From an uncultured Gammaproteobacteria bacterium (GTDB taxonomy: Bacteria > Pseudomonadota > Gammaproteobacteria > Pseudomonadales > Pseudohongiellaceae): a stretch of DNA of 46,454 nucleotides. This document shows positions 34,766 through 43,335 of the stretch, in pieces (within the stretch, counting starts at the first letter, position 1; each line of letters starts with the position of its first letter). A program made the translations under genes and the position numbers. The DNA lies in assembly GCA_913058135.1 (NCBI GenBank), contig CAJXPR010000018.1, positions 1 to 46,454 on the forward strand, written 5' to 3'. The notes under the pieces were generated by a model. That model made no database searches. It was not told where the DNA came from and worked only from the letters and a program-made list of their open reading frames with translations.

Positions 34766-35977
34766 ATGTTTGACAGTCTTAACCCATTGCCGGCTGACCC
34801 GATACTGGGCCTGATGGCGGCACATCGCGTTGACCCCAACCCAAAGAAAATTGACCTTGGCGTAGGTGTCTACAAGGACGAACAAGGCAACACGCCGGTC
34901 ATGCGGGCAGTCAAATCGGCGGAAGCCAGATTGTTGCAGAACCAGGCCAGCAAAACCTATGTGTCCCCCGCCGGCTCGGCGACGTTTAATGCGCTGGTCG
35001 CCAGCCTCGTTCTGGGTGACACACTGTGCCAGACTCTGGGCGAGCGCCGCGTGACATTTCAGACGCCGGGTGGATGCGGTGGACTGCGCCTGGCAGCCGA
35101 GTTTATTCAGAAGGTCAAACCGGGCAGCAAAATTCTGGTCAGCGACCCCACCTGGGCGAATCACATCCCGTTGCTGGGTGAAGCCGGTCTGCAGATTGAA
35201 ACCTACCCATACTACGACTACCAGAATCATGGTATTCGTTTTGACGACATGATGGCTCGTATCAGCAAGGCAGGTCCCGGCGATCTGGTTTTGCTACATG
35301 GTTGCTGCCACAACCCCTGCGGCGCGGATCTGGATCATGCACAATGGCAGGCGGTGGCAGCGCTGGCGCAGAAAAACGGCTTTACGCCGTTCATCGACCT
35401 GGCCTACCAGGGTCTGGGGGACGGACTAGAGCAAGACGGCTACGGTGTACGCCTGCTGGCAGAGACATTACCTGAGTTGATTGTGGTCAGTTCCTGCTCC
35501 AAAAATTTTGGCCTGTACCGCGAACGCACCGGGGCATTGACGGTAATTGCCGACAGTGCCAGGGCAGTGCAGGCAGCCGCCAGCCAGATCGCGTCAACCG
35601 CCCGCGGCATGTACTCTATGCCACCGGATCATGGCGCCAGTGTGGTGGCGGAGATTCTGGCTGACAGTGAACTGAACAGGGAATGGGAACGGGAACTGAC
35701 CGAAGTCCGTCAGCGCATCAATAATCTGCGCTCAGCGCTGGTGGTGGAACTGAACAAACAGGGCATTGACCGTGACTTCGGTTTTATCGAGCAGGAAAAA
35801 GGCATGTTCTCTTTCCTGGGCCTGAGTGTTGATCAGGTTCAGACGCTGATCCACCAGTACAGCATCTACCTGGTGGATTCGAGTCGTATCAATATCGCTG
35901 GCATTAACAGCAGCAATATCGAATATCTGGCCCGGAGTATTGCGGCAACGCTCAAATCTGGCCAGCCGGCCAGCTAA
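34766..35977 (+). CDS. Aromatic/aspartate aminotransferase (class I, AspC/TyrB type)
   Basis: 403 residues. PLP-dependent transaminase of subgroup I-alpha: N-terminus MFDSLNPLPADPILGLMAAH, DLGVGVYKDEQG, HGCCHNPCGADL and the PLP lysine in SSCSKNFGLYRERTGAL. It transfers amino groups among glutamate, aspartate and aromatic amino acids; aspartate and tyrosine preference cannot be separated by eye. The downstream DAHP synthase fits aromatic synthesis. It ends three bases from the convergent usp gene. Confidence 0.92.
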   Translation: MFDSLNPLPADPILGLMAAHRVDPNPKKIDLGVGVYKDEQGNTPVMRAVKSAEARLLQNQASKTYVSPAGSATFNALVASLVLGDTLCQTLGERRVTFQTPGGCGGLRLAAEFIQKVKPGSKILVSDPTWANHIPLLGEAGLQIETYPYYDYQNHGIRFDDMMARISKAGPGDLVLLHGCCHNPCGADLDHAQWQAVAALAQKNGFTPFIDLAYQGLGDGLEQDGYGVRLLAETLPELIVVSSCSKNFGLYRERTGALTVIADSARAVQAAASQIASTARGMYSMPPDHGASVVAEILADSELNREWERELTEVRQRINNLRSALVVELNKQGIDRDFGFIEQEKGMFSFLGLSVDQVQTLIHQYSIYLVDSSRINIAGINSSNIEYLARSIAATLKSGQPAS

Positions 35978-35980
35978 TTA

Positions 35981-36418
35981 CTAGACTCTGATAGTCAGCA
36001 CATCACAGTGAATGCCATGCAGGACGGCATTGGCAGTGGAACCGAGCACGGCCCGCACCGGGTTGTGCCCATGGCTGCCGATAACCAGCAGATCAGTGCC
36101 CAGCTCCTCGCACAGCTTCTTGATTTCGGTGGCTGGTTTGCCGCGCAGGAAATGGACCTGCTTGGCGGGCACTGACGGAGACACGGCGGCCATTTTTGCC
36201 CGCATCTGGCTGGCAACCTGCTCCTGATGCTCCTTCTGGACTTTCTCGAAATCTGCCATGTTCAGTTCAAACGAATAACTGCCCAGCAACGGTTCAAAAA
36301 CCATGACAACATCCAGCTGAGCGCTGCTGTCATTAGCCATGGCCAGTGCCTTGGTGATTATCTTGTCTGACTCGTCAGAACCATCAACGGCAACCAGAAC
36401 CTTCTTGTAATTCGTCAT
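35981..36418 (-). CDS. Universal stress protein (UspA family)
   Basis: 145 residues from ATG 36418, chosen because GGAG lies nine bases upstream; ATG 36433 lacks one. Motifs: N-terminal YKKVLVAVDGSDESDKI and C-terminal LVIGSHGHNPVRAVLGSTAN, the G2xG9G(S/T) ATP-binding pattern. It should be a cytoplasmic ATP-binding stress protein. It is divergent from the 33-residue membrane protein, and the 305-base gap contains an FNR/ANR-like site. Confidence 0.92.
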   Translation of the reverse strand: MTNYKKVLVAVDGSDESDKIITKALAMANDSSAQLDVVMVFEPLLGSYSFELNMADFEKVQKEHQEQVASQMRAKMAAVSPSVPAKQVHFLRGKPATEIKKLCEELGTDLLVIGSHGHNPVRAVLGSTANAVLHGIHCDVLTIRV

Positions 36419-36593
36419 AAGTTGACTCTCCATTCAGGACATTTAGCACTTTTGGCAAATTTCGCTTGTTCGATACCTTTGTCGACATTAACCGATAGCG
36501 GCATCGTGATCTTTCATCATAGTCAATTAGTATTGAACCAGCAATGGCTCAATCTGCCTCACTGCGCGGCTCGGCAGCAAATGTCAGACTCGG

Positions 36594-36607
36594 TTGACGC
36601 AGATCAA
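36594..36607 (+). promoter_or_regulatory. FNR/ANR-like box
   Basis: TTGAC-GCAG-ATCAA matches the TTGAT-N4-ATCAA consensus with one mismatch. Its centre lies about 41 bases before a plausible start point, with GATAAC (36633-36638) as a weak -10, as in class II FNR promoters reading rightward. The rest of the 36419-36723 gap shows no gene. Confidence 0.6.
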
Positions 36608-36723
36608 CATGCCACCCGACGTTGTGCGCGAAGATAACATCAGAAGAGGGAAAAATCCCCGCCGATACTTTCAACAAACCTTTTTGGACTATCAGTTTTT
36701 TACTGTACTGCGGAGGCAAGACA

Positions 36724-36825
36724 ATGGAAGATCGTCTGGTAGCACGTAACTTAAGCGTGACGGTTGGCACTATCGCCCTGGTTGCAATTGGCCTGGTCAT
36801 CATCTCAATGGTCTTAGGCGGCTAA
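36724..36825 (+). CDS. 33-residue single-pass membrane protein
   Basis: MEDRLVARNLSVTVGTIALV continues into a hydrophobic helix ending MVLGG. A strong ribosome site GGAGG sits seven bases before the ATG, and an FNR/ANR-like site with a weak -10 lies upstream. The layout resembles tiny inner-membrane proteins such as YnhF or oxidase accessory peptides, but I cannot assign a family. Ends 22 bases from the convergent DAHP synthase stop. Confidence 0.7.
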   Translation: MEDRLVARNLSVTVGTIALVAIGLVIISMVLGG

Positions 36826-36846
36826 AGGCACCACCCGGGCATATCA

Positions 36847-37926
36847 TCATCCACGCTGTCTGGTCGGCAGCACAGGGCGCAAGCGCGTAGCCATCTCGCG
36901 CAGCGCAGCCTCGGTGGCCGACCAGTCTACACAGGCGTCGGTGATCGACACGCCATAACGGATCTCTTCCAGGTCATCCGGAATTGGCTGATTGCCCGCG
37001 TGAATATTACTCTCCAGCATGACACCTATAATGGATGTGTTGCCGGCTTCTATCTGAGCAGTGACATCCTGCAGGACGTCCAGTTGCAGCTCATACTGTT
37101 TGCGTGAATTCCCGTGGCTGCAATCAATCATGATATTTTCGCCAATCGCGGCCTTGCGCAATTCCTGCTCACAGGCGGCAACATACGGGGCCTCATAGTT
37201 GGGCTCCTTGCCCCCGCGCAGAATTACATGACAATGGGGATTACCCGAGGTTCTGAATGCGGCAACCTTGCCAGCTTCCGTGACGCTGATAAAAGTATTG
37301 ATGGCCGATGCCGCGCGAATCGCATTGACCGCCACCGACAGACTGCCATCAACATTGTTCTTGAAACCGACCGCTGACGATATACCGCTGGCCAGCTTGC
37401 GATGCGTGGGTGACTCGGTGGTCCGTGCACCGACGGCTGTCCAGCTCACCAGGTCCTGCAGGTATTGCGGCGAGATCAGATCAAGTGCCTCCACCGCGAT
37501 CGGCAGTCCCAGTTCATTAATATCCAGCATCAGCTGGCGACCAATTCGCAGACCATGCTCGATGCGATGGCTGCCGTCCAGATAGGGATCATAAATAAGG
37601 CCTTCCCAGCCCACTGTCGTGCGGGGTTTTTCGAAGTAAACCCGCATGACAATCAACAGGGCATCCTGCAGCTCATCGGCCAGGGGCTTCAGCAGGCGCG
37701 CGTAATCCATGGCCTGTGCCGTATCATGGATGGAGCACGGACCCACCACGACAATCAGGCGGTCATCCTTACCATCAAGAATGCCCTTGACCCCACGATG
37801 GCCCCGCAGCACCGTTTCCAGCGCGTTCCCCGACAGCGGCATTTCCCGCTTCAGCTGCGCCGGCTGGGGCAGTTCCTCGGCCGAAATAATATGAAAATTG
37901 TCCACTTCGTCTTTTGTCTTGGGCAT
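36847..37926 (-). CDS. aroG: 3-deoxy-7-phosphoheptulonate synthase (class I, AroG/F/H type)
   Basis: 359 residues. It condenses phosphoenolpyruvate and erythrose-4-phosphate, the first step of aromatic amino acid synthesis. Motifs: VVVGPCSIHD, MRVYFEKPRTTVGWEGL, GARTTESPTHRKLASG, RGGKEPNYE and DCSHGNSRKQ. Length and motifs match the microbial class I enzymes; I cannot say which amino acid inhibits it. Its upstream region holds a long GGGGACGGAGG hairpin (37958-38030). Confidence 0.95.
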   Translation of the reverse strand: MPKTKDEVDNFHIISAEELPQPAQLKREMPLSGNALETVLRGHRGVKGILDGKDDRLIVVVGPCSIHDTAQAMDYARLLKPLADELQDALLIVMRVYFEKPRTTVGWEGLIYDPYLDGSHRIEHGLRIGRQLMLDINELGLPIAVEALDLISPQYLQDLVSWTAVGARTTESPTHRKLASGISSAVGFKNNVDGSLSVAVNAIRAASAINTFISVTEAGKVAAFRTSGNPHCHVILRGGKEPNYEAPYVAACEQELRKAAIGENIMIDCSHGNSRKQYELQLDVLQDVTAQIEAGNTSIIGVMLESNIHAGNQPIPDDLEEIRYGVSITDACVDWSATEAALREMATRLRPVLPTRQRG

Positions 37927-37957
37927 TCTCTGCTACTCACTCATCTATCGATTCTGA

Positions 37958-38030
37958 GACGGTAAAGGGGACGGAGGCATTTAGCAAGCTAAAAGCCTCC
38001 GTCCCCTTTACCGTCCCGTCCCCTTTACCC
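37958..38030. repeat. GGGGACGGAGG hairpin repeat, locus 1
   Basis: A perfect 21-bp inverted repeat (37958-37978 with 37995-38015) built on GTAAAGGGGACGGAGG, with an inner hairpin TTTAGC-AA-GCTAAA in the loop. A further half unit, CGTCCCCTTTACCC, follows at 38017-38030. It lies between divergent aroG and efpL. Locus 2 is at 42512-42622. Confidence 0.85.
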
Positions 38031-38132
38031 TTCTGCAGAGAGAGTTCGGAACATTTACAGGCGGCCGCGGATACAGTAAATTTCGACCCCGGCGCGAAAA
38101 CTGCGCGCCCGACTTCCCAGGATGACAGCGTC

Positions 38133-38696
38133 ATGAAAGCAAATGAATTAAAACGCGGCATGATCGTCGACATTGACGGCACCCCGCACCTCATTCGTCA
38201 GCTGGAGGGCAAAAGCCCGTCCTCACGCGGCGGCGTGACAATGTACAAGGTGCGTTATACCAATCTTAAGACCCAGCAGAAACTCGACGAAGCCTACAAA
38301 GGCGATGACGTCGTCAAGATCGCAGATTGCAGCCGCATGAACGTCCAGTATTCCTATCGTGAAGATGACACACTGTACTTCATGAGCACCGACGACTACA
38401 GTCAATATGGCATCAATGCCGATCAGGTAGAGGATGACATACCCTTCCTCACCGACCAGCTTGACGGCATTACGGCACTGATCATGAACGACAACCTGCT
38501 GGGAATAGAATTACCGCAAACCGTGGTCATGGAGATAGTCAGCACGCCGCCAGGTGGTGGCAGCGCCTCGGCGACAGCACGCCCCAAGCCGGCGACCTTG
38601 AACACAGGCCTTGAAATCCAGGTGCCTGAGTACATCACGACAGGTGAGAAGATCAAGGTCAGCACGGTGACCGGCAAATTTGTATCCCGGGCCTGA
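38133..38696 (+). CDS. efpL: Elongation factor P-like protein EfpL (YeiP)
   Basis: 187 residues, three beta-barrel domains. The loop that carries the modified lysine in EF-P reads EGKSPSSRGGVTMYK here: an SPxxRG loop with Arg at the tip, the hallmark of YeiP/EfpL rather than EF-P. LELPQTVxxEIV and KPATLNTGLEIQVPEYI match YeiP closely. It relieves ribosome stalling at proline-rich motifs without lysine modification. ATG 38133 is chosen; the longer frame reads through the hairpin repeat. Confidence 0.92.
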   Translation: MKANELKRGMIVDIDGTPHLIRQLEGKSPSSRGGVTMYKVRYTNLKTQQKLDEAYKGDDVVKIADCSRMNVQYSYREDDTLYFMSTDDYSQYGINADQVEDDIPFLTDQLDGITALIMNDNLLGIELPQTVVMEIVSTPPGGGSASATARPKPATLNTGLEIQVPEYITTGEKIKVSTVTGKFVSRA

Positions 38697-38743
38697 CGCG
38701 CCAGCGGACCTGTGACCCACTGTTTTCCACGGAGAGATTCAAT

Positions 38744-39520
38744 ATGATCAGCTTTATTTGCGGCAAGACTGGCACGGCAGTTCTGGCCAGTGTTGCGATG
38801 ACGCTGTGCCTGAGCGCACCGGCTACGCTGGCGCAGGACGACGACTTCGCCAGCACCCGCAACAAGATTGAGATGGCATTGCAGGGCGCGACCCGTACAC
38901 CGGCCGAGATTGCCCGGGATGAAATTGAGCGCAGGCCGGTGGAAACCCTGGAATTCTTCGGCCTGCGCGAGGACATGCGCGTGCTTGAACTGGTGCCGGG
39001 AGCGGGCTGGTATACCAAAATACTGGCGCCAACCCTGCGTGGCAGCGGCAAGCTTTATGTCGCCATCGGCACTGATACCGTAGCCGAGCGCGTACTGACT
39101 GAGCCAGGTTTTGATGAAGTCGAGGTGCTGAATTTGCCCGAAGGCATGACCTTGCGCGAGCTGGCGCCGTTCAACTTTGACGTCGATAATCTGGACCTTG
39201 TGCTGACCTTTCGCAATCTGCACAACTTGGATGCACAGAGCCGGGCGCATCTGAACAACGCCATTTTCGACAGCCTGCGCGCCGGCGGCCTGTACGGTGT
39301 GGTTGATCATACCCGTCGGCATCTGGAAGCAGATACCCGGGAAAACGGCAGACGCCTGGACCCGGTGCTGGTGATCAGGGAAATTCAGGCCGCAGGCTTT
39401 GAACTGGTGGATTTCAGTGACCTGCATGCCAGCGTCGCTGACGATCTGACTCTGGAGGTAGGCCACGAAACCGTGACCGGCCGTACTGATCGCTTTACCC
39501 TGCTGTTCCGCAAGCCCTGA
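38744..39520 (+). CDS. Exported class I methyltransferase-like protein
   Basis: 258 residues. The N-terminus is a signal peptide (MISFICGKTGTAVLASVAMT to about TLAQ-DDD). The rest is a Rossmann-like methyltransferase fold with motif I as VLELVPGAGWYTKIL and a motif-IV-like LDLVLTFRNLHNL; YGVVDHTRR follows. It resembles the predicted methyltransferase group COG4798, many of which carry signal peptides. SAM is not known to be available in the periplasm, so activity there is doubtful. GGAGAG precedes the ATG. Function unknown. Confidence 0.82.
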   Translation: MISFICGKTGTAVLASVAMTLCLSAPATLAQDDDFASTRNKIEMALQGATRTPAEIARDEIERRPVETLEFFGLREDMRVLELVPGAGWYTKILAPTLRGSGKLYVAIGTDTVAERVLTEPGFDEVEVLNLPEGMTLRELAPFNFDVDNLDLVLTFRNLHNLDAQSRAHLNNAIFDSLRAGGLYGVVDHTRRHLEADTRENGRRLDPVLVIREIQAAGFELVDFSDLHASVADDLTLEVGHETVTGRTDRFTLLFRKP

Positions 39521-39574
39521 GTCTTGTCAGCAGCGGTCAGTCGTGCTGACACGGATCAGCCGCGCTGGCACCCC

Positions 39575-41164
39575 TCAGGCCTGCCGACGAAAGTCGGCGG
39601 GCCGCATGCCAGTTACCAGCAGCGTCAGCATATACAGTGCCATGCCACCAAAGCACAGCAAAGCCATCTGCCAGATGCGCTGCCAGATACCCCAGTCCAG
39701 CCAAAGTCGCCAGTCGCCGGCTATCAGCACCAGAAACAGACACATGACGGCATTGGCGCACACCAGCCTGCCCAGGAACAGCATCCAGCCCGGCTGGAAA
39801 TCGAACACCCCCTCTCGCCGCAACCCCATAAACAACAGCCCAGCATTCAGATAGGCTGCCAGTGACGTCGCCAATGCCAGGCCGGTATGGGCCATATCCA
39901 GCACAAACACCAGCAGTATATTCATCACCATGTTGGCCACCATGGCAATGATGCCAATACGCACCGGCGTGCGCGTGTCATGCCGCGAATAGAAACCGGG
40001 CGCAAAAATCTTGATGCACATGAACGCCAGCAGGCCCAGTGAATATGCCTGCAGGCTGTAGGTGACCATCACCACATCGCTGGCGGTGAAGTTGTCATTC
40101 TGGAACAGGGTAATGATCATCGGCTGTGCCAGCAGCACCAGCGCCAGGCTGGCCGGCACAGCGATCAGTAGAATCAGGCGCAACGCCCAGTCCAGCAGCG
40201 CGGCAAATTCCGCTTTTGAACGTTCCGCATGCCTGCGGGAGAGACTGGGCAGCACCACCGTGGCCACAGCTACCGCAAATATACCCAATGGCAGGTCCAT
40301 CAGGCGTTCGGAAAAATACAGCCATGACACGCTGCCGGCGACCAGCAGCGAGGCGATAAAGGTATCAAGCAACAGGTTAATCTGACTGACGGAGACGCCA
40401 AACAACGCTGGTATCATCAGCCTGATAATACGGCTCACGCCTTCATGGTGTTTTACCAGCCGCGGCCGGGGCATCAGCTGCAAGCGCACCAGAAATGGCA
40501 ACTGAAACAGCAGCTGTGCAATACCGGCCAGCAACACGCCCCAGGCCAGGGCAATCTCGGGCTGGGCAAAATACGGACTGAGCAACAGCGCCGATGCTAT
40601 CAGTGACAGGTTCAACAGCGCAGGCGTCAGCGCCGGGATGGCGAACCGGTCATAACTGTTGAGGATGGAACCCGCAAATGCTGTCAGTGAAATAAGCAGC
40701 AGATAGGGAAACGTTATGCGCAGCATGTCCACAAACAGGGCAAACTTGACCGGATCTGCGGTAAACCCGTAAGCAATGGGAACCGAAATCCACGGCGCCG
40801 CCAGTACCACCACGGCGGTGATCAGCACCAGTACGGTGCCCAGATAACCGGCGACAGCATTGATCAGTTCTTGTACCTGGGCCAGGCTGCGGGTGCTGCG
40901 GTACTCCGATAACACAGGCACAAAGGCCTGATTGAATGCCCCTTCGGCAAACAGGCGACGCAGAAAGTTGGGAATCTTGAACGCGAGGAAAAACGCGTCG
41001 GCGCCGTCCCCCGGGCCGAAAACCCGTGCCAGTACCACGTCCCTGACCAGGCCGAGTATGCGCGACACAAAGGTCATGCTGCCGGTCACGGCGCTGGAAC
41101 GCAGCAGGCCACGGCGTCTTCCGGGTGGCACGGGTCCCTGATTATCTGTCGATTGGCTGGTCAA
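39575..41164 (-). CDS. murJ: Lipid II flippase MurJ
   Basis: 529 residues and about 14 transmembrane helices. Motifs: SRILGLVRDVVLARVFGPGD, DAFFLAFKIPNFLRRLFAEG and FNQAFVPVLSEY. MurJ moves lipid-linked peptidoglycan precursor across the inner membrane. The start is uncertain: TTG 41164 (GAGAG upstream) or GTG 41131; no ATG lies near the expected N-terminus. Near rpsT, as in many gammaproteobacteria, but two genes intervene and ribF is not present here. Confidence 0.94.
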   Translation of the reverse strand: MTSQSTDNQGPVPPGRRRGLLRSSAVTGSMTFVSRILGLVRDVVLARVFGPGDGADAFFLAFKIPNFLRRLFAEGAFNQAFVPVLSEYRSTRSLAQVQELINAVAGYLGTVLVLITAVVVLAAPWISVPIAYGFTADPVKFALFVDMLRITFPYLLLISLTAFAGSILNSYDRFAIPALTPALLNLSLIASALLLSPYFAQPEIALAWGVLLAGIAQLLFQLPFLVRLQLMPRPRLVKHHEGVSRIIRLMIPALFGVSVSQINLLLDTFIASLLVAGSVSWLYFSERLMDLPLGIFAVAVATVVLPSLSRRHAERSKAEFAALLDWALRLILLIAVPASLALVLLAQPMIITLFQNDNFTASDVVMVTYSLQAYSLGLLAFMCIKIFAPGFYSRHDTRTPVRIGIIAMVANMVMNILLVFVLDMAHTGLALATSLAAYLNAGLLFMGLRREGVFDFQPGWMLFLGRLVCANAVMCLFLVLIAGDWRLWLDWGIWQRIWQMALLCFGGMALYMLTLLVTGMRPADFRRQA

Positions 41165-41287
41165 ATTCTGCTCTCGAATCCCGGGTCTGTACCGGTGGAC
41201 TGCATTCCATTATGCTGCGCAGGGCGTATTATCGCACCATCATGGCAAAATACGATATCAGTAGACAGGTTCATAAAAAAAAATACT

Positions 41288-42517
41288 ATGGAAAAATCAA
41301 GACTTATCGAGCGTTGGCGGGCCACCGGCCCTGGCCTGGTGATGGCTGCCGCCGCCGTCGGTGCCTCCCATCTGGTGGCTTCCACCCAGGCCGGGGCCCT
41401 GTTCGGCTGGCAACTGCTGTGGCTGATAGTTCTGGTCAATGTTCTCAAATATCCGTTTTTCCGCTTTGGCGTTCAGTACACTCTCTGGAACAACAAAAGC
41501 CTGGTGGAGGGATATCAGGACAAGGGCCGTGGCTGGCTGATCGCGTTTACTGCGTTGAACCTGATCGCCGCCGTGGTCAATACCGCCGGTGTATTGCTGC
41601 TGACTGCCAGCCTGCTGCAGTATTTCATTCCCGGCAACCTGTCACTGACCCTGCTCTGCCTGATTCTGCTGGCGGTGTGCCTGGTGATATTGCTGGCTGG
41701 ACATTATCGTGTGCTGGACGGGCTGTCGCGGGCGCTGATGCTGGTGTTGACCATCTGTACACTGATCGCGGTGGCGATCGCCTGGCAAAATGGCCCGATG
41801 GCCCCGGCGGATTATGTCAGTCCTTCGCCCTGGCAGCTGTCGGCGCTGGCCTTTATTGTCGCCACCATGGGCTGGATGCCGGTCCCCATTGAGTTGTCGG
41901 CTATCAGCTCGATGTGGTTGCGCTCCAAACAAAAGCTTACCCGGGTGTCGTTGGCTGACGGTCTTTTTGATTTCAACCTGGGTTACGCAGTCGCAGTGAT
42001 ACTGGCAGTGGTGTTTGTGGCGCTGGGCGCGCTGCTGCAACATGGCACGGAACAGGAAATTGCCATGGCCGGCGCCGCCTTCGCGCAACAGCTGGTGGCC
42101 ATGTATGCCACCACCATTGGCGACTGGGCGCGCCTGTTTATCGCGTTTATTGCCTTCATGTGCATGTTCGGCACAACACTGGCGGTGCTGGACGGATATG
42201 CCCGCACGCTGGACGAATCCTTTCACCTGCTGCGCAAGCGTGGCCAGCAGCGCCGCAGCTGGACGCTGACCGCGTGGATCCTGGCCCAGGCCACCACGGG
42301 CATGGCCATCATTCTGTTCTTCCAGAGTGCGCTGAGCCCGATGCTGACCTTTGCCATGACCCTGGCGTTTCTGACCACGCCGTTTTTTGCCTGGCTCAAT
42401 TTCAGCCTGGTGCGGGGCAAGGGTATCTCGGCTGGGATGAACCTGCTGGCCTGGATCGGCATGATCTACCTGACAGCCTTCAGTTTGCTGTTTCTGGCCT
42501 GGTATTTGATGGGGTAA
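41288..42517 (+). CDS. Nramp-related transporter lacking the canonical metal-site motifs
   Basis: 409 residues and about 11 helices from ATG 41288 (MEKSRLIERWRATGPGLVMA). The Nramp helix-1 motif DPGN reads VGASHLVASTQAG here, and the helix-6 MPH motif reads MGWMPVPIELSAIS, so the usual Asp, Asn and His are absent. Conserved relatives share the GASHLVASTQAG string, as I recall, so this is a subfamily and not decay. The transported ion is uncertain; Nramp-related Mg2+ carriers also depart from DPGN. The 3' end runs into the GGGGACGGAGG hairpin. Confidence 0.82.
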   Translation: MEKSRLIERWRATGPGLVMAAAAVGASHLVASTQAGALFGWQLLWLIVLVNVLKYPFFRFGVQYTLWNNKSLVEGYQDKGRGWLIAFTALNLIAAVVNTAGVLLLTASLLQYFIPGNLSLTLLCLILLAVCLVILLAGHYRVLDGLSRALMLVLTICTLIAVAIAWQNGPMAPADYVSPSPWQLSALAFIVATMGWMPVPIELSAISSMWLRSKQKLTRVSLADGLFDFNLGYAVAVILAVVFVALGALLQHGTEQEIAMAGAAFAQQLVAMYATTIGDWARLFIAFIAFMCMFGTTLAVLDGYARTLDESFHLLRKRGQQRRSWTLTAWILAQATTGMAIILFFQSALSPMLTFAMTLAFLTTPFFAWLNFSLVRGKGISAGMNLLAWIGMIYLTAFSLLFLAWYLMG

Positions 42518-42622
42518 AGGGTAAAGGGGACGGAGGGATATAAGGGGACGGAGGGATTTGCGCAGCAAATCTAACCTCCGTCCCCTTATATCCCTCCGTC
42601 CCCTTTACCTCGTCCCCTTTAA
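42512..42622. repeat. GGGGACGGAGG nested hairpin repeat, locus 2
   Basis: A perfect 34-bp inverted repeat (42521-42554 with 42575-42608), each arm holding two GGGGACGGAGG units. The loop contains GATTTGC-GCA-GCAAATC. Extra half units flank both sides. It includes the stop codon of the Nramp-like gene and ends five bases before the dps stop. Confidence 0.88.
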
Positions 42623-42626
42623 CAGG

Positions 42627-43097
42627 TTACTTGTTTATCGCGCGTAACATCCAGGCGGTTTTTTCGTGAATGCGCATGCGGTCCGAAGCCATGGCCGCCG
42701 TTGACTCGTCATCCGCGTCATTGGCCAGCTTCAGCACATCCCGACAGGTTTTAACAACCTGCTCATGGCCATGAGTCAGCAAATCGACCATCTGCTTGGC
42801 ATCGGGCACACCATCAACTTCATCAATAGAGCTCAGGCGTGCGAATTCCTTGTAGGTGCCCGGCGCTGCCACGTCCAGGGTGCGAATGCGCTCTGCGATA
42901 TCATCAACAGCGACGGCCAGCTCCGTATAATGCTCTTCGAACATCAGGTGAAGCTCGCGGAACCTTGGGCCTTCAACGTTCCAGTGGAAGTTGTGCGTCT
43001 GCAGATATAAGGTGTACGAATCTGCCAGCAATCGTTTCAACCCTTCCGCGACTTCGGTCCGATCAGCCTTGTTGATACCAATGTCGATCTTGCTCAT
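42627..43097 (-). CDS. dps: Dps-family ferritin-like DNA-binding protein
   Basis: 156 residues, ferritin-like four-helix bundle. Inter-subunit ferroxidase ligands are visible: His in [15 protein letters not shown], and Asp/Glu in [19 protein letters not shown]. The dodecamer stores iron and protects DNA from peroxide. The short N-terminus ([13 protein letters not shown]) lacks a Lys/Arg-rich tail, so DNA binding may be weak. Convergent with the Nramp-like gene across the hairpin repeat. Confidence 0.93.
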   Translation of the reverse strand: MSKIDIGINKADRTEVAEGLKRLLADSYTLYLQTHNFHWNVEGPRFRELHLMFEEHYTELAVAVDDIAERIRTLDVAAPGTYKEFARLSSIDEVDGVPDAKQMVDLLTHGHEQVVKTCRDVLKLANDADDESTAAMASDRMRIHEKTAWMLRAINK

Positions 43098-43256
43098 GGT
43101 TCAATACTCCTTGGGTTCACCACAATGTACTTCGTAGCTTAACATACGTCATGGCCTACGAAAGAGCGACGTTGCCTGATTGTCATCATGGCCGCAGAAA
43201 GATGACACAACATTGACCTGCGGGTTATCAAACACCATAACTTATGTCATAGTGGC

Positions 43257-43285
43257 TTGACACCGGGCGCGAATATCGGCATAGT
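43257..43285 (+). promoter_or_regulatory. Sigma70-type promoter for rpsT
   Basis: TTGACA (43257-43262), 17 bases, then CATAGT (43280-43285), 51 bases before the rpsT start. Confidence 0.55.
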
Positions 43286-43335
43286 ACCGCGTCTTGAATT
43301 TTGCCACACGTTGACAGTATCGTAAGGAGCATCAG

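Noticed and set aside
37914-38132. 73-residue extension of EfpL
   Set aside because: It is read through the GGGGACGGAGG hairpin; the EfpL fold begins at ATG 38133.
41153-41287. 45-residue extension of the Nramp-like transporter
   Set aside because: It overlaps the murJ start region and lacks homology to the family; MEKSRLIERW at 41288 fits.
37958-42622. GGGGACGGAGG repeats as a CRISPR array
   Set aside because: They are palindromic, nested, lack regularly spaced unique spacers, and no cas genes are present.
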